A DNA stretch of 64,000 nt, from assembly GCA_946699065.1 (NCBI GenBank), contig CAMPDV010001785.1:1-64000 (forward strand). The letters are read 5' to 3'. The first letter of the stretch is position 1; every line of letters begins with the position of its first letter. Origin of the DNA: Loxodes magnus. Taxonomy: Eukaryota; Ciliophora; Karyorelictea; Loxodida; Loxodidae. Both the position numbers and the translations under genes were made by a program. Of this stretch, positions 14,801 through 29,996 are shown piece after piece. The notes beneath the pieces are model-generated. The model did not search any database, was not told the origin of the DNA, and was given only the letters and a program-made list of their open reading frames with translations.

Positions 14801-16236
14801 ACAGCATATACATAATTAGTGTGACCACTCATGGTCTTACAGGTACCTGTCTTGACGTCCCATAGTCTCACCGTCTAATCTGCACTTCCCGATACGATGA
14901 ACTCTGAATCACTGGATATAGCCACAGCATATACTTGACTAGTGTGACCACTCATGGTCTTACAGGTACCTGTCTTGACGTCCCATAGTCTCACTGTCTA
15001 ATCTGCACTTCCCGATACGATGAACTCTGAATCACTGGATATAGCCACAGCATATACTTGACTAGTGTGACTTCTCATGGTCTTACAGGTACCTGTCTTG
15101 ACGTCCCATAGTCTCACTGTCTAATCTGCACTTCCCGATACGATGAACTCTGAATCACTGGATATAGCCACAGCATATACTTGACTAGTGTGACCACTCA
15201 TGGTCTTACAGGTACCTGTCTTGACGTCCCATAGTCTCACCGTCTAATCATAACTTCCCGATACGATGAACTCTGAATCACTGGATATAGCCACAGATCA
15301 TACATAATTAGTGTGACCACTCATGGTCTTACAGGTACCTGTCTTGACGTCCCATAGTCTCACCGTCTAATCTGCACTTCCCGATACGATGAACTCTGAA
15401 TCACTGGATATAGCCACAGCATATACTTGACTAGTGTGACTTCTCATGGTCTTACAGGTACCTGTCTTGACGTCCCATAGTCTCACCGTCTTATCTGCAC
15501 TTCCCGATACGATGAACTCTGAATCACTGGATATAGCCACAGATCATACTTAACTAGTGTGACCACTCATGGTCTTACAGGTACCTGTCTTGACGTCCCA
15601 TAGTCTCACCGTCTAATCTGCACTTCCCGATACGATGAACTCTGAATCACTGGATATAGCCACAGATCATACATGACTAGTGTGACCACTCATGGTCTTA
15701 CAGGTACCTGTCTTGACGTCCCATAGTCTCACCGTCTAATCATAACTTCCCGATACGATGAACTCTGAATCACTGGATATAGCCACAGCATATACTTGAC
15801 TAGTGTGACCACTCATGGTCTTACAGGTACCTGTCTTGACGTCCCATAGTCTCACTGTCTAATCTGCACTTCCCGATACGATGAACTCTGAATCACTGGA
15901 TATAGCCACAGATCATACTTAACTAGTGTGACCACTCATGGTCTTACAGGTACCTGTCTTGACGTTCCATAGTCTCACCGTATTATCTCTACTTCCCGAT
16001 ACGATGAACTCTGAATCACTGGATATAGCCACAGATCATACTTAACTAGTGTGACCACTCATGGTCTTACAGGTACCTGTCTTGACGTCCCATAGTCTCA
16101 CCGTCTAATCTGCACTTCCCGATACGATGAACTCTGAATCACTGGATATAGCCACAGATCATACTTAACTAGTGTGACCACTCATGGTCTTACAGGTACC
16201 TGTCTTGACGTCCCATAGTCTCACTGTCTTATCTGC
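11818..16236 (-). CDS. WD40-repeat polypeptide segment, 1,473 codons if TAA/TAG/TGA are sense
   Basis: About 36 blades in one frame between two missing-C indels in the same CCC context (near 11814 and 16240). Standard-code pieces of three or more blades include 12538-12903, 13276-13695 and 14506-14871. The last holds the first copy of a marker module: a blade with ISG and SADN ending RLWN, followed by a blade with S-Y-A-Y-A and SGD, which recurs through the array. The RSHT variant (AGA AGT in place of AGT GGT, losing the conserved Gly before His) appears repeatedly. No non-repeat sequence is seen. Confidence 0.45.
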
Positions 16237-19200
16237 ACTTCCGATACGATGAACTCTGAATCACTGGATATAGCCACAGATCATACTTAACTAGTGTGAC
16301 CACTCATGGTCTTACAGGTACCTGTCTTGACGTCCCATAGTCTCACCGTCTTATCTGCACTTCCCGATACGATGAACTCTGAATCACTGGATATAGCCAC
16401 AGCATATACTTGACTAGTGTGACTTCTCATGGTCTTACAGGTACCTGTCTTGACGTCCCATAGTCTCACCGTCTAATCATAACTTCCCGATACGATGAAC
16501 TCTGAATCACTGGATATAGCCACAGCATATACATAATTAGTGTGACTTCTCATGGTCTTACAGGTACCTGTCTTGACGTCCCATAGTCTCACTGTCTAAT
16601 CTCCACTTCCCGATACGATGAACTCTGAATCACTGGATATAGCCACAGCATATGCATAACTAGTGTGACCACTCATGGTCTTACAGGTACCTGTCTTGAC
16701 GTTCCATAGTCTCACCGTATTATCTGCACTTCCCGATACGATGAACTCTGAATCACCGGATATAGCCACAGCATATACTTGACTAGTGTGACCACTCATG
16801 GTCTTACAGGTGCCTGTCTTGACGTCCCATAGTCTCACTGTCTTATCTGCACTTCCCGATACGATGAACTCTGAATCACTGGATATAGCCACAGCATATA
16901 CATAATTAGTGTGACCACTCATGGTCTTACAGGTACCTGTCTTGACGTCCCATAGTCTCACCGTCTAATCTGCACTTCCCGATACGATGAACTCTGAATC
17001 ACTGGATATAGCCACAGCATATACTTGACTAGTGTGACCACTCATGGTCTTACAGGTACCTGTCTTGACGTCCCATAGTCTCACTGTCTAATCTGCACTT
17101 CCCGATACGATGAACTCTGAATCACTGGATATAGCCACAGCATATACTTGACTAGTGTGACTTCTCATGGTCTTACAGGTACCTGTCTTGACGTCCCATA
17201 GTCTCACTGTCTAATCTGCACTTCCCGATACGATGAACTCTGAATCACTGGATATAGCCACAGCATATACTTGACTAGTGTGACCACTCATGGTCTTACA
17301 GGTACCTGTCTTGACGTCCCATAGTCTCACCGTCTAATCATAACTTCCCGATACGATGAACTCTGAATCACTGGATATAGCCACAGATCATACATAATTA
17401 GTGTGACCACTCATGGTCTTACAGGTACCTGTCTTGACGTCCCATAGTCTCACCGTCTAATCTGCACTTCCCGATACGATGAACTCTGAATCACTGGATA
17501 TAGCCACAGCATATACTTGACTAGTGTGACTTCTCATGGTCTTACAGGTACCTGTCTTGACGTCCCATAGTCTCACCGTCTTATCTGCACTTCCCGATAC
17601 GATGAACTCTGAATCACTGGATATAGCCACAGATCATACTTAACTAGTGTGACCACTCATGGTCTTACAGGTACCTGTCTTGACGTCCCATAGTCTCACC
17701 GTCTAATCTGCACTTCCCGATACGATGAACTCTGAATCACTGGATATAGCCACAGATCATACATGACTAGTGTGACCACTCATGGTCTTACAGGTACCTG
17801 TCTTGACGTCCCATAGTCTCACCGTCTAATCATAACTTCCCGATACGATGAACTCTGAATCACTGGATATAGCCACAGCATATACTTGACTAGTGTGACC
17901 ACTCATGGTCTTACAGGTACCTGTCTTGACGTCCCATAGTCTCACTGTCTAATCTGCACTTCCCGATACGATGAACTCTGAATCACTGGATATAGCCACA
18001 GATCATACTTAACTAGTGTGACCACTCATGGTCTTACAGGTACCTGTCTTGACGTTCCATAGTCTCACCGTATTATCTCTACTTCCCGATACGATGAACT
18101 CTGAATCACTGGATATAGCCACAGATCATACTTAACTAGTGTGACCACTCATGGTCTTACAGGTACCTGTCTTGACGTCCCATAGTCTCACCGTCTAATC
18201 TGCACTTCCCGATACGATGAACTCTGAATCACTGGATATAGCCACAGATCATACTTAACTAGTGTGACCACTCATGGTCTTACAGGTACCTGTCTTGACG
18301 TCCCATAGTCTCACTGTCTTATCTGCACTTCCCGATACGATGAACTCTGAATCACTGGATATAGCCACAGATCATACTTAACTAGTGTGACCACTCATGG
18401 TCTTACAGGTACCTGTCTTGACGTCCCATAGTCTCACCGTCTTATCTGCACTTCCCGATACGATGAACTCTGAATCACTGGATATAGCCACAGCATATAC
18501 TTGACTAGTGTGACTTCTCATGGTCTTACAGGTACCTGTCTTGACGTCCCATAGTCTCACCGTCTAATCATAACTTCCCGATACGATGAACTCTGAATCA
18601 CTGGATATAGCCACAGCATATACATAATTAGTGTGACTTCTCATGGTCTTACAGGTACCTGTCTTGACGTCCCATAGTCTCACCGTCTTATCTGCACTTC
18701 CCGATACGATGAACTCTGAATCACTGGATATAGCCACAGCATATACTTGACTAGTGTGACTTCTCATGGTCTTACAGGTACCTGTCTTGACGTCCCATAG
18801 TCTCACCGTCTAATCTGCACTTCCCGATACGATGAACTCTGAATCACTGGATATAGCCACAGATAATACCTAATTAGTGTGACCACTCATGGTCTTACAG
18901 GTACCTGTCTTGACGTCCCATAGTCTCACTGTCTAATCTCCACTTCCCGATACGATGAACTCTGAATCACTGGATATAGCCACAGCATATGCATAACTAG
19001 TGTGACCACTCATGGTCTTACAGGTACCTGTCTTGACGTTCCATAGTCTCACCGTATTATCTGCACTTCCCGATACGATGAACTCTGAATCACCGGATAT
19101 AGCCACAGCATATACTTGACTAGTGTGACCACTCATGGTCTTACAGGTGCCTGTCTTGACGTCCCATAGTCTCACTGTCTAATCTGCACTTCCCGATACG

Positions 19201-22200
19201 ATGAACTCTGAATCACTGGATATAGCCACAGCATATACTTGACTAGTGTGACCACTCATGGTCTTACAGGTACCTGTCTTGACGTCCCATAGTCTCACTG
19301 TCTAATCTGCACTTCCCGATACGATGAACTCTGAATCACTGGATATAGCCACAGCATATACTTGACTAGTGTGACTTCTCATGGTCTTACAGGTACCTGT
19401 CTTGACGTCCCATAGTCTCACTGTCTAATCTGCACTTCCCGATACGATGAACTCTGAATCACTGGATATAGCCACAGCATATACTTGACTAGTGTGACCA
19501 CTCATGGTCTTACAGGTACCTGTCTTGACGTCCCATAGTCTCACCGTCTAATCATAACTTCCCGATACGATGAACTCTGAATCACTGGATATAGCCACAG
19601 ATCATACATAATTAGTGTGACCACTCATGGTCTTACAGGTACCTGTCTTGACGTCCCATAGTCTCACCGTCTAATCTGCACTTCCCGATACGATGAACTC
19701 TGAATCACTGGATATAGCCACAGCATATACTTGACTAGTGTGACTTCTCATGGTCTTACAGGTACCTGTCTTGACGTCCCATAGTCTCACCGTCTTATCT
19801 GCACTTCCCGATACGATGAACTCTGAATCACTGGATATAGCCACAGATCATACTTAACTAGTGTGACCACTCATGGTCTTACAGGTACCTGTCTTGACGT
19901 CCCATAGTCTCACCGTCTAATCTGCACTTCCCGATACGATGAACTCTGAATCACTGGATATAGCCACAGATCATACATGACTAGTGTGACCACTCATGGT
20001 CTTACAGGTACCTGTCTTGACGTCCCATAGTCTCACCGTCTAATCATAACTTCCCGATACGATGAACTCTGAATCACTGGATATAGCCACAGCATATACT
20101 TGACTAGTGTGACCACTCATGGTCTTACAGGTGCCTGTCTTGACGTCCCATAGTCTCACTGTCTAATCTGCACTTCCCGATACGATGAACTCTGAATCAC
20201 TGGATATAGCCACAGCATATACTTGACTAGTGTGACCACTCATGGTCTTACAGGTACCTGTCTTGACGTCCCATAGTCTCACCGTCTAATCTGCACTTCC
20301 CGATACGATGAACTCTGAATCACTGGATATAGCCACAGCATATACTTGACTAGTGTGACTTCTCATGGTCTTACAGGTACCTGTCTTGACGTCCCATAGT
20401 CTCACTGTCTAATCTGCACTTCCCGATACGATGAACTCTGAATCACTGGATATAGCCACAGATCATACTTAACTAGTGTGACCACTCATGGTCTTACAGG
20501 TACCTGTCTTGACGTTCCATAGTCTCACCGTATTATCTCTACTTCCCGATACGATGAACTCTGAATCACTGGATATAGCCACAGATCATACTTAACTAGT
20601 GTGACCACTCATGGTCTTACAGGTACCTGTCTTGACGTCCCATAGTCTCACCGTCTAATCTGCACTTCCCGATACGATGAACTCTGAATCACTGGATATA
20701 GCCACAGATCATACTTAACTAGTGTGACCACTCATGGTCTTACAGGTACCTGTCTTGACGTCCCATAGTCTCACTGTCTTATCTGCACTTCCCGATACGA
20801 TGAACTCTGAATCACTGGATATAGCCACAGATCATACTTAACTAGTGTGACCACTCATGGTCTTACAGGTACCTGTCTTGACGTCCCATAGTCTCACCGT
20901 CTAATCTGCACTTCCCGATACGATGAACTCTGAATCACTGGATATAGCCACAGATCATACATGACTAGTGTGACCACTCATGGTCTTACAGGTACCTGTC
21001 TTGACGTCCCATAGTCTCACCGTCTAATCATAACTTCCCGATACGATGAACTCTGAATCACTGGATATAGCCACAGCATATACTTGACTAGTGTGACCAC
21101 TCATGGTCTTACAGGTACCTGTCTTGACGTCCCATAGTCTCACTGTCTAATCTGCACTTCCCGATACGATGAACTCTGAATCACTGGATATAGCCACAGA
21201 TCATACTTAACTAGTGTGACCACTCATGGTCTTACAGGTACCTGTCTTGACGTTCCATAGTCTCACCGTATTATCTCTACTTCCCGATACGATGAACTCT
21301 GAATCACTGGATATAGCCACAGATCATACTTAACTAGTGTGACCACTCATGGTCTTACAGGTACCTGTCTTGACGTCCCATAGTCTCACCGTCTAATCTG
21401 CACTTCCCGATACGATGAACTCTGAATCACTGGATATAGCCACAGATCATACTTAACTAGTGTGACCACTCATGGTCTTACAGGTACCTGTCTTGACGTC
21501 CCATAGTCTCACTGTCTTATCTGCACTTCCCGATACGATGAACTCTGAATCACTGGATATAGCCACAGATCATACTTAACTAGTGTGACCACTCATGGTC
21601 TTACAGGTACCTGTCTTGACGTCCCATAGTCTCACCGTCTTATCTGCACTTCCCGATACGATGAACTCTGAATCACTGGATATAGCCACAGCATATACTT
21701 GACTAGTGTGACTTCTCATGGTCTTACAGGTACCTGTCTTGACGTCCCATAGTCTCACCGTCTAATCATAACTTCCCGATACGATGAACTCTGAATCACT
21801 GGATATAGCCACAGCATATACATAATTAGTGTGACTTCTCATGGTCTTACAGGTACCTGTCTTGACGTCCCATAGTCTCACCGTCTTATCTGCACTTCCC
21901 GATACGATGAACTCTGAATCACTGGATATAGCCACAGCATATACTTGACTAGTGTGACTTCTCATGGTCTTACAGGTACCTGTCTTGACGTCCCATAGTC
22001 TCACCGTCTAATCTGCACTTCCCGATACGATGAACTCTGAATCACTGGATATAGCCACAGATAATACCTAATTAGTGTGACCACTCATGGTCTTACAGGT
22101 ACCTGTCTTGACGTCCCATAGTCTCACTGTCTAATCTCCACTTCCCGATACGATGAACTCTGAATCACTGGATATAGCCACAGCATATGCATAACTAGTG

Positions 22201-25200
22201 TGACCACTCATGGTCTTACAGGTACCTGTCTTGACGTTCCATAGTCTCACCGTATTATCTGCACTTCCCGATACGATGAACTCTGAATCACCGGATATAG
22301 CCACAGCATATACTTGACTAGTGTGACCACTCATGGTCTTACAGGTGCCTGTCTTGACGTCCCATAGTCTCACTGTCTAATCTGCACTTCCCGATACGAT
22401 GAACTCTGAATCACTGGATATAGCCACAGCATATACTTGACTAGTGTGACCACTCATGGTCTTACAGGTACCTGTCTTGACGTCCCATAGTCTCACTGTC
22501 TAATCTGCACTTCCCGATACGATGAACTCTGAATCACTGGATATAGCCACAGCATATACTTGACTAGTGTGACTTCTCATGGTCTTACAGGTACCTGTCT
22601 TGACGTCCCATAGTCTCACTGTCTAATCTGCACTTCCCGATACGATGAACTCTGAATCACTGGATATAGCCACAGCATATACTTGACTAGTGTGACCACT
22701 CATGGTCTTACAGGTACCTGTCTTGACGTCCCATAGTCTCACCGTCTAATCATAACTTCCCGATACGATGAACTCTGAATCACTGGATATAGCCACAGAT
22801 CATACATAATTAGTGTGACCACTCATGGTCTTACAGGTACCTGTCTTGACGTCCCATAGTCTCACCGTCTAATCTGCACTTCCCGATACGATGAACTCTG
22901 AATCACTGGATATAGCCACAGCATATACTTGACTAGTGTGACTTCTCATGGTCTTACAGGTACCTGTCTTGACGTCCCATAGTCTCACCGTCTTATCTGC
23001 ACTTCCCGATACGATGAACTCTGAATCACTGGATATAGCCACAGATCATACTTAACTAGTGTGACCACTCATGGTCTTACAGGTACCTGTCTTGACGTCC
23101 CATAGTCTCACCGTCTAATCTGCACTTCCCGATACGATGAACTCTGAATCACTGGATATAGCCACAGATCATACATGACTAGTGTGACCACTCATGGTCT
23201 TACAGGTACCTGTCTTGACGTCCCATAGTCTCACCGTCTAATCATAACTTCCCGATACGATGAACTCTGAATCACTGGATATAGCCACAGCATATACTTG
23301 ACTAGTGTGACCACTCATGGTCTTACAGGTACCTGTCTTGACGTCCCATAGTCTCACCGTCTTATCTGCACTTCCCGATACGATGAACTCTGAATCACTG
23401 GATATAGCCACAGATCATACTTAACTAGTGTGACCACTCATGGTCTTACAGGTACCTGTCTTGACGTTCCATAGTCTCACCGTATTATCTCTACTTCCCG
23501 ATACGATGAACTCTGAATCACTGGATATAGCCACAGATCATACTTAACTAGTGTGACCACTCATGGTCTTACAGGTACCTGTCTTGACGTCCCATAGTCT
23601 CACCGTCTAATCTGCACTTCCCGATACGATGAACTCTGAATCACTGGATATAGCCACAGATCATACTTAACTAGTGTGACCACTCATGGTCTTACAGGTA
23701 CCTGTCTTGACGTCCCATAGTCTCACTGTCTTATCTGCACTTCCCGATACGATGAACTCTGAATCACTGGATATAGCCACAGATCATACTTAACTAGTGT
23801 GACCACTCATGGTCTTACAGGTACCTGTCTTGACGTCCCATAGTCTCACCGTCTTATCTGCACTTCCCGATACGATGAACTCTGAATCACTGGATATAGC
23901 CACAGCATATACTTGACTAGTGTGACTTCTCATGGTCTTACAGGTACCTGTCTTGACGTCCCATAGTCTCACCGTCTAATCATAACTTCCCGATACGATG
24001 AACTCTGAATCACTGGATATAGCCACAGCATATACATAATTAGTGTGACCACTCATGGTCTTACAGGTACCTGTCTTGACGTCCCATAGTCTCACCGTCT
24101 AATCTGCACTTCCCGATACGATGAACTCTGAATCACTGGATATAGCCACAGCATATACTTGACTAGTGTGACTTCTCATGGTCTTACAGGTACCTGTCTT
24201 GACGTCCCATAGTCTCACCGTCTTATCTGCACTTCCCGATACGATGAACTCTGAATCACTGGATATAGCCACAGCATATACTTGACTAGTGTGACTTCTC
24301 ATGGTCTTACAGGTACCTGTCTTGACGTCCCATAGTCTCACCGTCTAATCATAACTTCCCGATACGATGAACTCTGAATCCACTGGATATAGCCACAGCA
24401 TATACATAATTAGTGTGACCACTCATGGTCTTACAGGTACCTGTCTTGACGTCCCATAGTCTCACTGTCTAATCTCCACTTCCCGATACGATGAACTCTG
24501 AATCACTGGATATAGCCACAGCATATGCATAACTAGTGTGACCACTCATGGTCTTACAGGTACCTGTCTTGACGTTCCATAGTCTCACCGTATTATCTGC
24601 ACTTCCCGATACGATGAACTCTGAATCACCGGATATAGCCACAGCATATACTTGACTAGTGTGACCACTCATGGTCTTACAGGTGCCTGTCTTGACGTCC
24701 CATAGTCTCACTGTCTAATCTGCACTTCCCGATACGATGAACTCTGAATCACTGGATATAGCCACAGCATATACTTGACTAGTGTGACCACTCATGGTCT
24801 TACAGGTACCTGTCTTGACGTCCCATAGTCTCACTGTCTAATCTGCACTTCCCGATACGATGAACTCTGAATCACTGGATATAGCCACAGCATATACTTG
24901 ACTAGTGTGACTTCTCATGGTCTTACAGGTACCTGTCTTGACGTCCCATAGTCTCACTGTCTAATCTGCACTTCCCGATACGATGAACTCTGAATCACTG
25001 GATATAGCCACAGCATATACTTGACTAGTGTGACCACTCATGGTCTTACAGGTACCTGTCTTGACGTCCCATAGTCTCACCGTCTAATCATAACTTCCCG
25101 ATACGATGAACTCTGAATCACTGGATATAGCCACAGATCATACATAATTAGTGTGACCACTCATGGTCTTACAGGTACCTGTCTTGACGTCCCATAGTCT

Positions 25201-28200
25201 CACCGTCTAATCATAACTTCCCGATACGATGAACTCTGAATCACTGGATATAGCCACAGATCATACATAATTAGTGTGACCACTCATGGTCTTACAGGTA
25301 CCTGTCTTGACGTCCCATAGTCTCACCGTATAATCATAACTTCCCGATACGATGAACTCTGAATCACTGGATATAGCCACAGCATATACTTGACTAGTGT
25401 GACCACTCATGGTCTTACAGGTACCTGTCTTGACGTCCCATAGTCTCACCGTCTTATCTGCACTTCCCGATACGATGAACTCTGAATCACTGGATATAGC
25501 CACAGATCATACATAATTAGTGTGACCACTCATGGTCTTACAGGTACCTGTCTTGACGTCCCATAGTCTCACCGTCTAATCTGCACTTCCCGATACGATG
25601 AACTCTGAATCACTGGATATAGCCACAGATGATACATAATTAGTGTGAACCACTCATGGTCTTACAGGTACCTGTCTTGACGTCCCATAGTCTCACCGTC
25701 TAATCATAACTTCCCGATACGATGAACTCTGAATCACTGGATATAGCCACAGCATATACTTGACTAGTGTGACCACTCATGGTCTTACAGGTACCTGTCT
25801 TGACGTCCCATAGTCTCACCGTCTTATCTGCACTTCCCGATACGATGAACTCTGAATCACTGGATATAGCCACAGATCATACATGACTAGTGTGACCACT
25901 CATGGTCTTACAGGTACCTGTCTTGACGTCCCATAGTCTCACCGTCTAATCATAACTTCCCGATACGATGAACTCTGAATCACTGGATATAGCCACAGCA
26001 TATACTTGACTAGTGTGACCACTCATGGTCTTACAGGTACCTGTCTTGACGTCCCATAGTCTCACCGTCTTATCTGCACTTCCCGATACGATGAACTCTG
26101 AATCACTGGATATAGCCACAGATCATACTTAACTAGTGTGACCACTCATGGTCTTACAGGTACCTGTCTTGACGTTCCATAGTCTCACCGTATTATCTCT
26201 ACTTCCCGATACGATGAACTCTGAATCACTGGATATAGCCACAGATCATACTTAACTAGTGTGACCACTCATGGTCTTACAGGTACCTGTCTTGACGTCC
26301 CATAGTCTCACCGTCTAATCTGCACTTCCCGATACGATGAACTCTGAATCACTGGATATAGCCACAGATCATACTTAACTAGTGTGACCACTCATGGTCT
26401 TACAGGTACCTGTCTTGACGTCCCATAGTCTCACTGTCTTATCTGCACTTCCCGATACGATGAACTCTGAATCACTGGATATAGCCACAGATCATACTTA
26501 ACTAGTGTGACCACTCATGGTCTTACAGGTACCTGTCTTGACGTCCCATAGTCTCACCGTCTTATCTGCACTTCCCGATACGATGAACTCTGAATCACTG
26601 GATATAGCCACAGCATATACTTGACTAGTGTGACTTCTCATGGTCTTACAGGTACCTGTCTTGACGTCCCATAGTCTCACCGTCTAATCATAACTTCCCG
26701 ATACGATGAACTCTGAATCACTGGATATAGCCACAGCATATACATAATTAGTGTGACCACTCATGGTCTTACAGGTACCTGTCTTGACGTCCCATAGTCT
26801 CACCGTCTAATCTGCACTTCCCGATACGATGAACTCTGAATCACTGGATATAGCCACAGCATATACTTGACTAGTGTGACTTCTCATGGTCTTACAGGTA
26901 CCTGTCTTGACGTCCCATAGTCTCACCGTCTAATCTGCACTTCCCGATACGATGAACTCTGAATCACTGGATATAGCCACAGATAATACCTAATAGTGTG
27001 ACCACTCATGGTCTTACAGGTACCTGTCTTGACGTCCCATAGTCTCACTGTCTAATCTCCACTTCCCGATACGATGAACTCTGAATCACTGGATATAGCC
27101 ACAGCATATGCATAACTAGTGTGACCACTCATGGTCTTACAGGTACCTGTCTTGACGTTCCATAGTCTCACCGTATTATCTGCACTTCCCGATACGATGA
27201 ACTCTGAATCACCGGATATAGCCACAGCATATACTTGACTAGTGTGACCACTCATGGTCTTACAGGTGCCTGTCTTGACGTCCCATAGTCTCACTGTCTA
27301 ATCTGCACTTCCGATACGATGAACTCTGAATCACTGGATATAGCCACAGCATATACTTGACTAGTGTGACCACTCATGGTCTTACAGGTACCTGTCTTGA
27401 CGTCCCATAGTCTCACTGTCTAATCTGCACTTCCCGATACGATGAACTCTGAATCACTGGATATAGCCACAGCATATACTTGACTAGTGTGACTTCTCAT
27501 GGTCTCTACAGGTACCTGTCTTGACGTCCCATAGTCTCACTGTCTAATCTGCACTTCCCGATACGATGAACTCTGAATCACTGGATATAGCCACAGCATA
27601 TACTTGACTAGTGTGACACTCATGGTCTTACAGGTACCTGTCTTGACGTCCCATAGTCTCACCGTCTAATCATAACTTCCCGATACGATGAACTCTGAAT
27701 CACTGGATATAGCCACAGATCATACATAATTAGTGTGACCACTCATGGTCTTACAGGTACCTGTCTTGACGTCCCATAGTCTCACCGTCTAATCTGCACT
27801 TCCCGATACGATGAACTCTGAATCACTGGATATAGCCACAGCATATACTTGACTAGTGTGACTTCTCATGGTCTTACAGGTACCTGTCTTGACGTCCCAT
27901 AGTCTCACCGTCTTATCTGCACTTCCCGATACGATGAACTCTGAATCACTGGATATAGCCACAGATCATACTTAACTAGTGTGACCACTCATGTCTTACA
28001 GGTACCTGTCTTGACGTCCATAGTCTCACCGTCTTATCTGCACTTCCCGATACGATGAACTCTGAATCACTGGATATAGCCACAGATCATACATAACTAG
28101 TGTGACCACTCATGGTCTTACAGGTACCTGTCTTGACGTCCCATAGTCTCACCGTCTAATCATAACTTCCCGATACGATGAACTCTGAATCACTGGATAT

Positions 28201-29996
28201 AGCCACAGCATATACTTGACTAGTGTGACCACTCATGGTCTTACAGGTACCTGTCTTGACGTCCCATAGTCTCACCGTCTTATCTGCACTTCCCGATACG
28301 ATGAACTCTGAATCACTGGATATAGCCACAGATCATACTTAACTAGTGTGACCACTCATGGTCTTACAGGTACCTGTCTTGACGTTCCATAGTCTCACCG
28401 TATAATCATAACTTCCCGATACGATGAACTCTGAATCACTGGATATAGCCACAGATCATACATGACTAGTGTGACCACTCATGGTCTTACAGGTACCTGT
28501 CTTGACGTCCCATAGTCTCACCGTCTAATCATAACTTCCCGATACGATGAACTCTGAATCACTGGATATAGCCACAGCATATACTTGACTAGTGTGACCA
28601 CTCATGGTCTTACAGGTGCCTGTCTTGACGTCCCATAGTCTCACCGTCTAATCTGCACTTCCGATACGATGAACTCTGAATCACTGGATATAGCCACAGA
28701 TCATACTTAACTAGTGTGACCACTCATGGTCTTACAGGTACCTGTCTTGACGTCCCATAGTCTCACTGTCTAATCATGACTTCCCGATACGATGAACTCT
28801 GAATCACTGGATATAGCCACAGATCATACATAACTAGTGTGACCACTCATGGTCTTACAGGTACCTGTCTTGACGTTCCATAGTCTCACCGTATTATCTC
28901 TACTTCCCGATACGATGAACTCTGAATCACTGGATATAGCCACAGATCATACTTAACTAGTGTGACCACTCATGGTCTTACAGGTACCTGTCTTGACGTC
29001 CCATAGTCTCACCGTCTAATCTGCACTTCCCGATACGATGAACTCTGAATCACTGGATATAGCCACAGATCATACTTAACTAGTGTGACCACTCATGGTC
29101 TTACAGGTACCTGTCTTGACGTCCCATAGTCTCACTGTCTAATCTGCACTTCCCGATACGATGAACTCTGAATCACTGGATATAGCCACAGATCATACTT
29201 AACTAGTGTGACCACTCATGGTCTTACAGGTACCTGTCTTGACGTTCCATAGTCTCACCGTATTATCTCTACTTCCCGATACGATGAACTCTGAATCACT
29301 GGATATAGCCACAGCATATACTTGACTAGTGTGACTTCTCATGGTCTTACAGGTACCTGTCTTGACGTCCCATAGTCTCACCGTCTAATCATAACTTCCC
29401 GATACGATGAACTCTGAATCACTGGATATAGCCACAGCATATACATAATTAGTGTGACCACTCATGGTCTTACAGGTACCTGTCTTGACGTCCCATAGTC
29501 TCACCGTCTAATCTGCACTTCCCGATACGATGAACTCTGAATCACTGGATATAGCCACAGCATATACTTGACTAGTGTGACTTCTCATGGTCTTACAGGT
29601 ACCTGTCTTGACGTCCCATAGTCTCACCGTCTAATCTGCACTTCCCGATACGATGAACTCTGAATCACTGGATATAGCCACAGATAATACCTAATTAGTG
29701 TGACCACTCATGGTCTTACAGGTACCTGTCTTGACGTCCCATAGTCTCACTGTCTAATCTCCACTTCCCGATACGATGAACTCTGAATCACTGGATATAG
29801 CCACAGCATATGCATAACTAGTGTGACCACTCATGGTCTTACAGGTACCTGTCTTGACGTTCCATAGTCTCACCGTATTATCTGCACTTCCCGATACGAT
29901 GAACTCTGAATCACCGGATATAGCCACAGCATATACTTGACTAGTGTGACCACTCATGGTCTTACAGGTGCCTGTCTTGACGTCCCATAGTCTCAC
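14506..29996 (-). repeat. Higher-order repeat region, seven marker modules, minus strand
   Basis: A recognisable two-blade module (ISG with SADN and RLWN, then S-Y-A-Y-A with SGD) ends at 14506, 16596, 18933, 22131, 24469, 27052 and 29754. Successive spacings are 17, 19, 26, 19, 21 and 22 units after allowing for single-base indels. The units between modules follow largely the same order, so this is a higher-order repeat whose length changes by gain or loss of whole 123-bp units. Such behaviour fits unequal crossing-over or gene conversion inside the array. Confidence 0.85.
16245..24380 (-). CDS. WD40-repeat polypeptide segment, 2,712 codons if TAA/TAG/TGA are sense
   Basis: About 66 consecutive blades (8,136 bp) with no net indel, the longest clean frame on the minus strand. 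It is bounded by a missing C near 16240 and an extra C at about 24380. Marker modules end at 16596, 18933 and 22131, at 19- and 26-unit spacing. Under the standard code nothing exceeds three blades. Keeping the 123-bp period exactly over 66 units argues that the repeat length is maintained here, whereas stops are tolerated. The part above 21454 is also present as an inverted copy on the right side. Nine propellers would fit if seven blades fold together. Confidence 0.5.
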
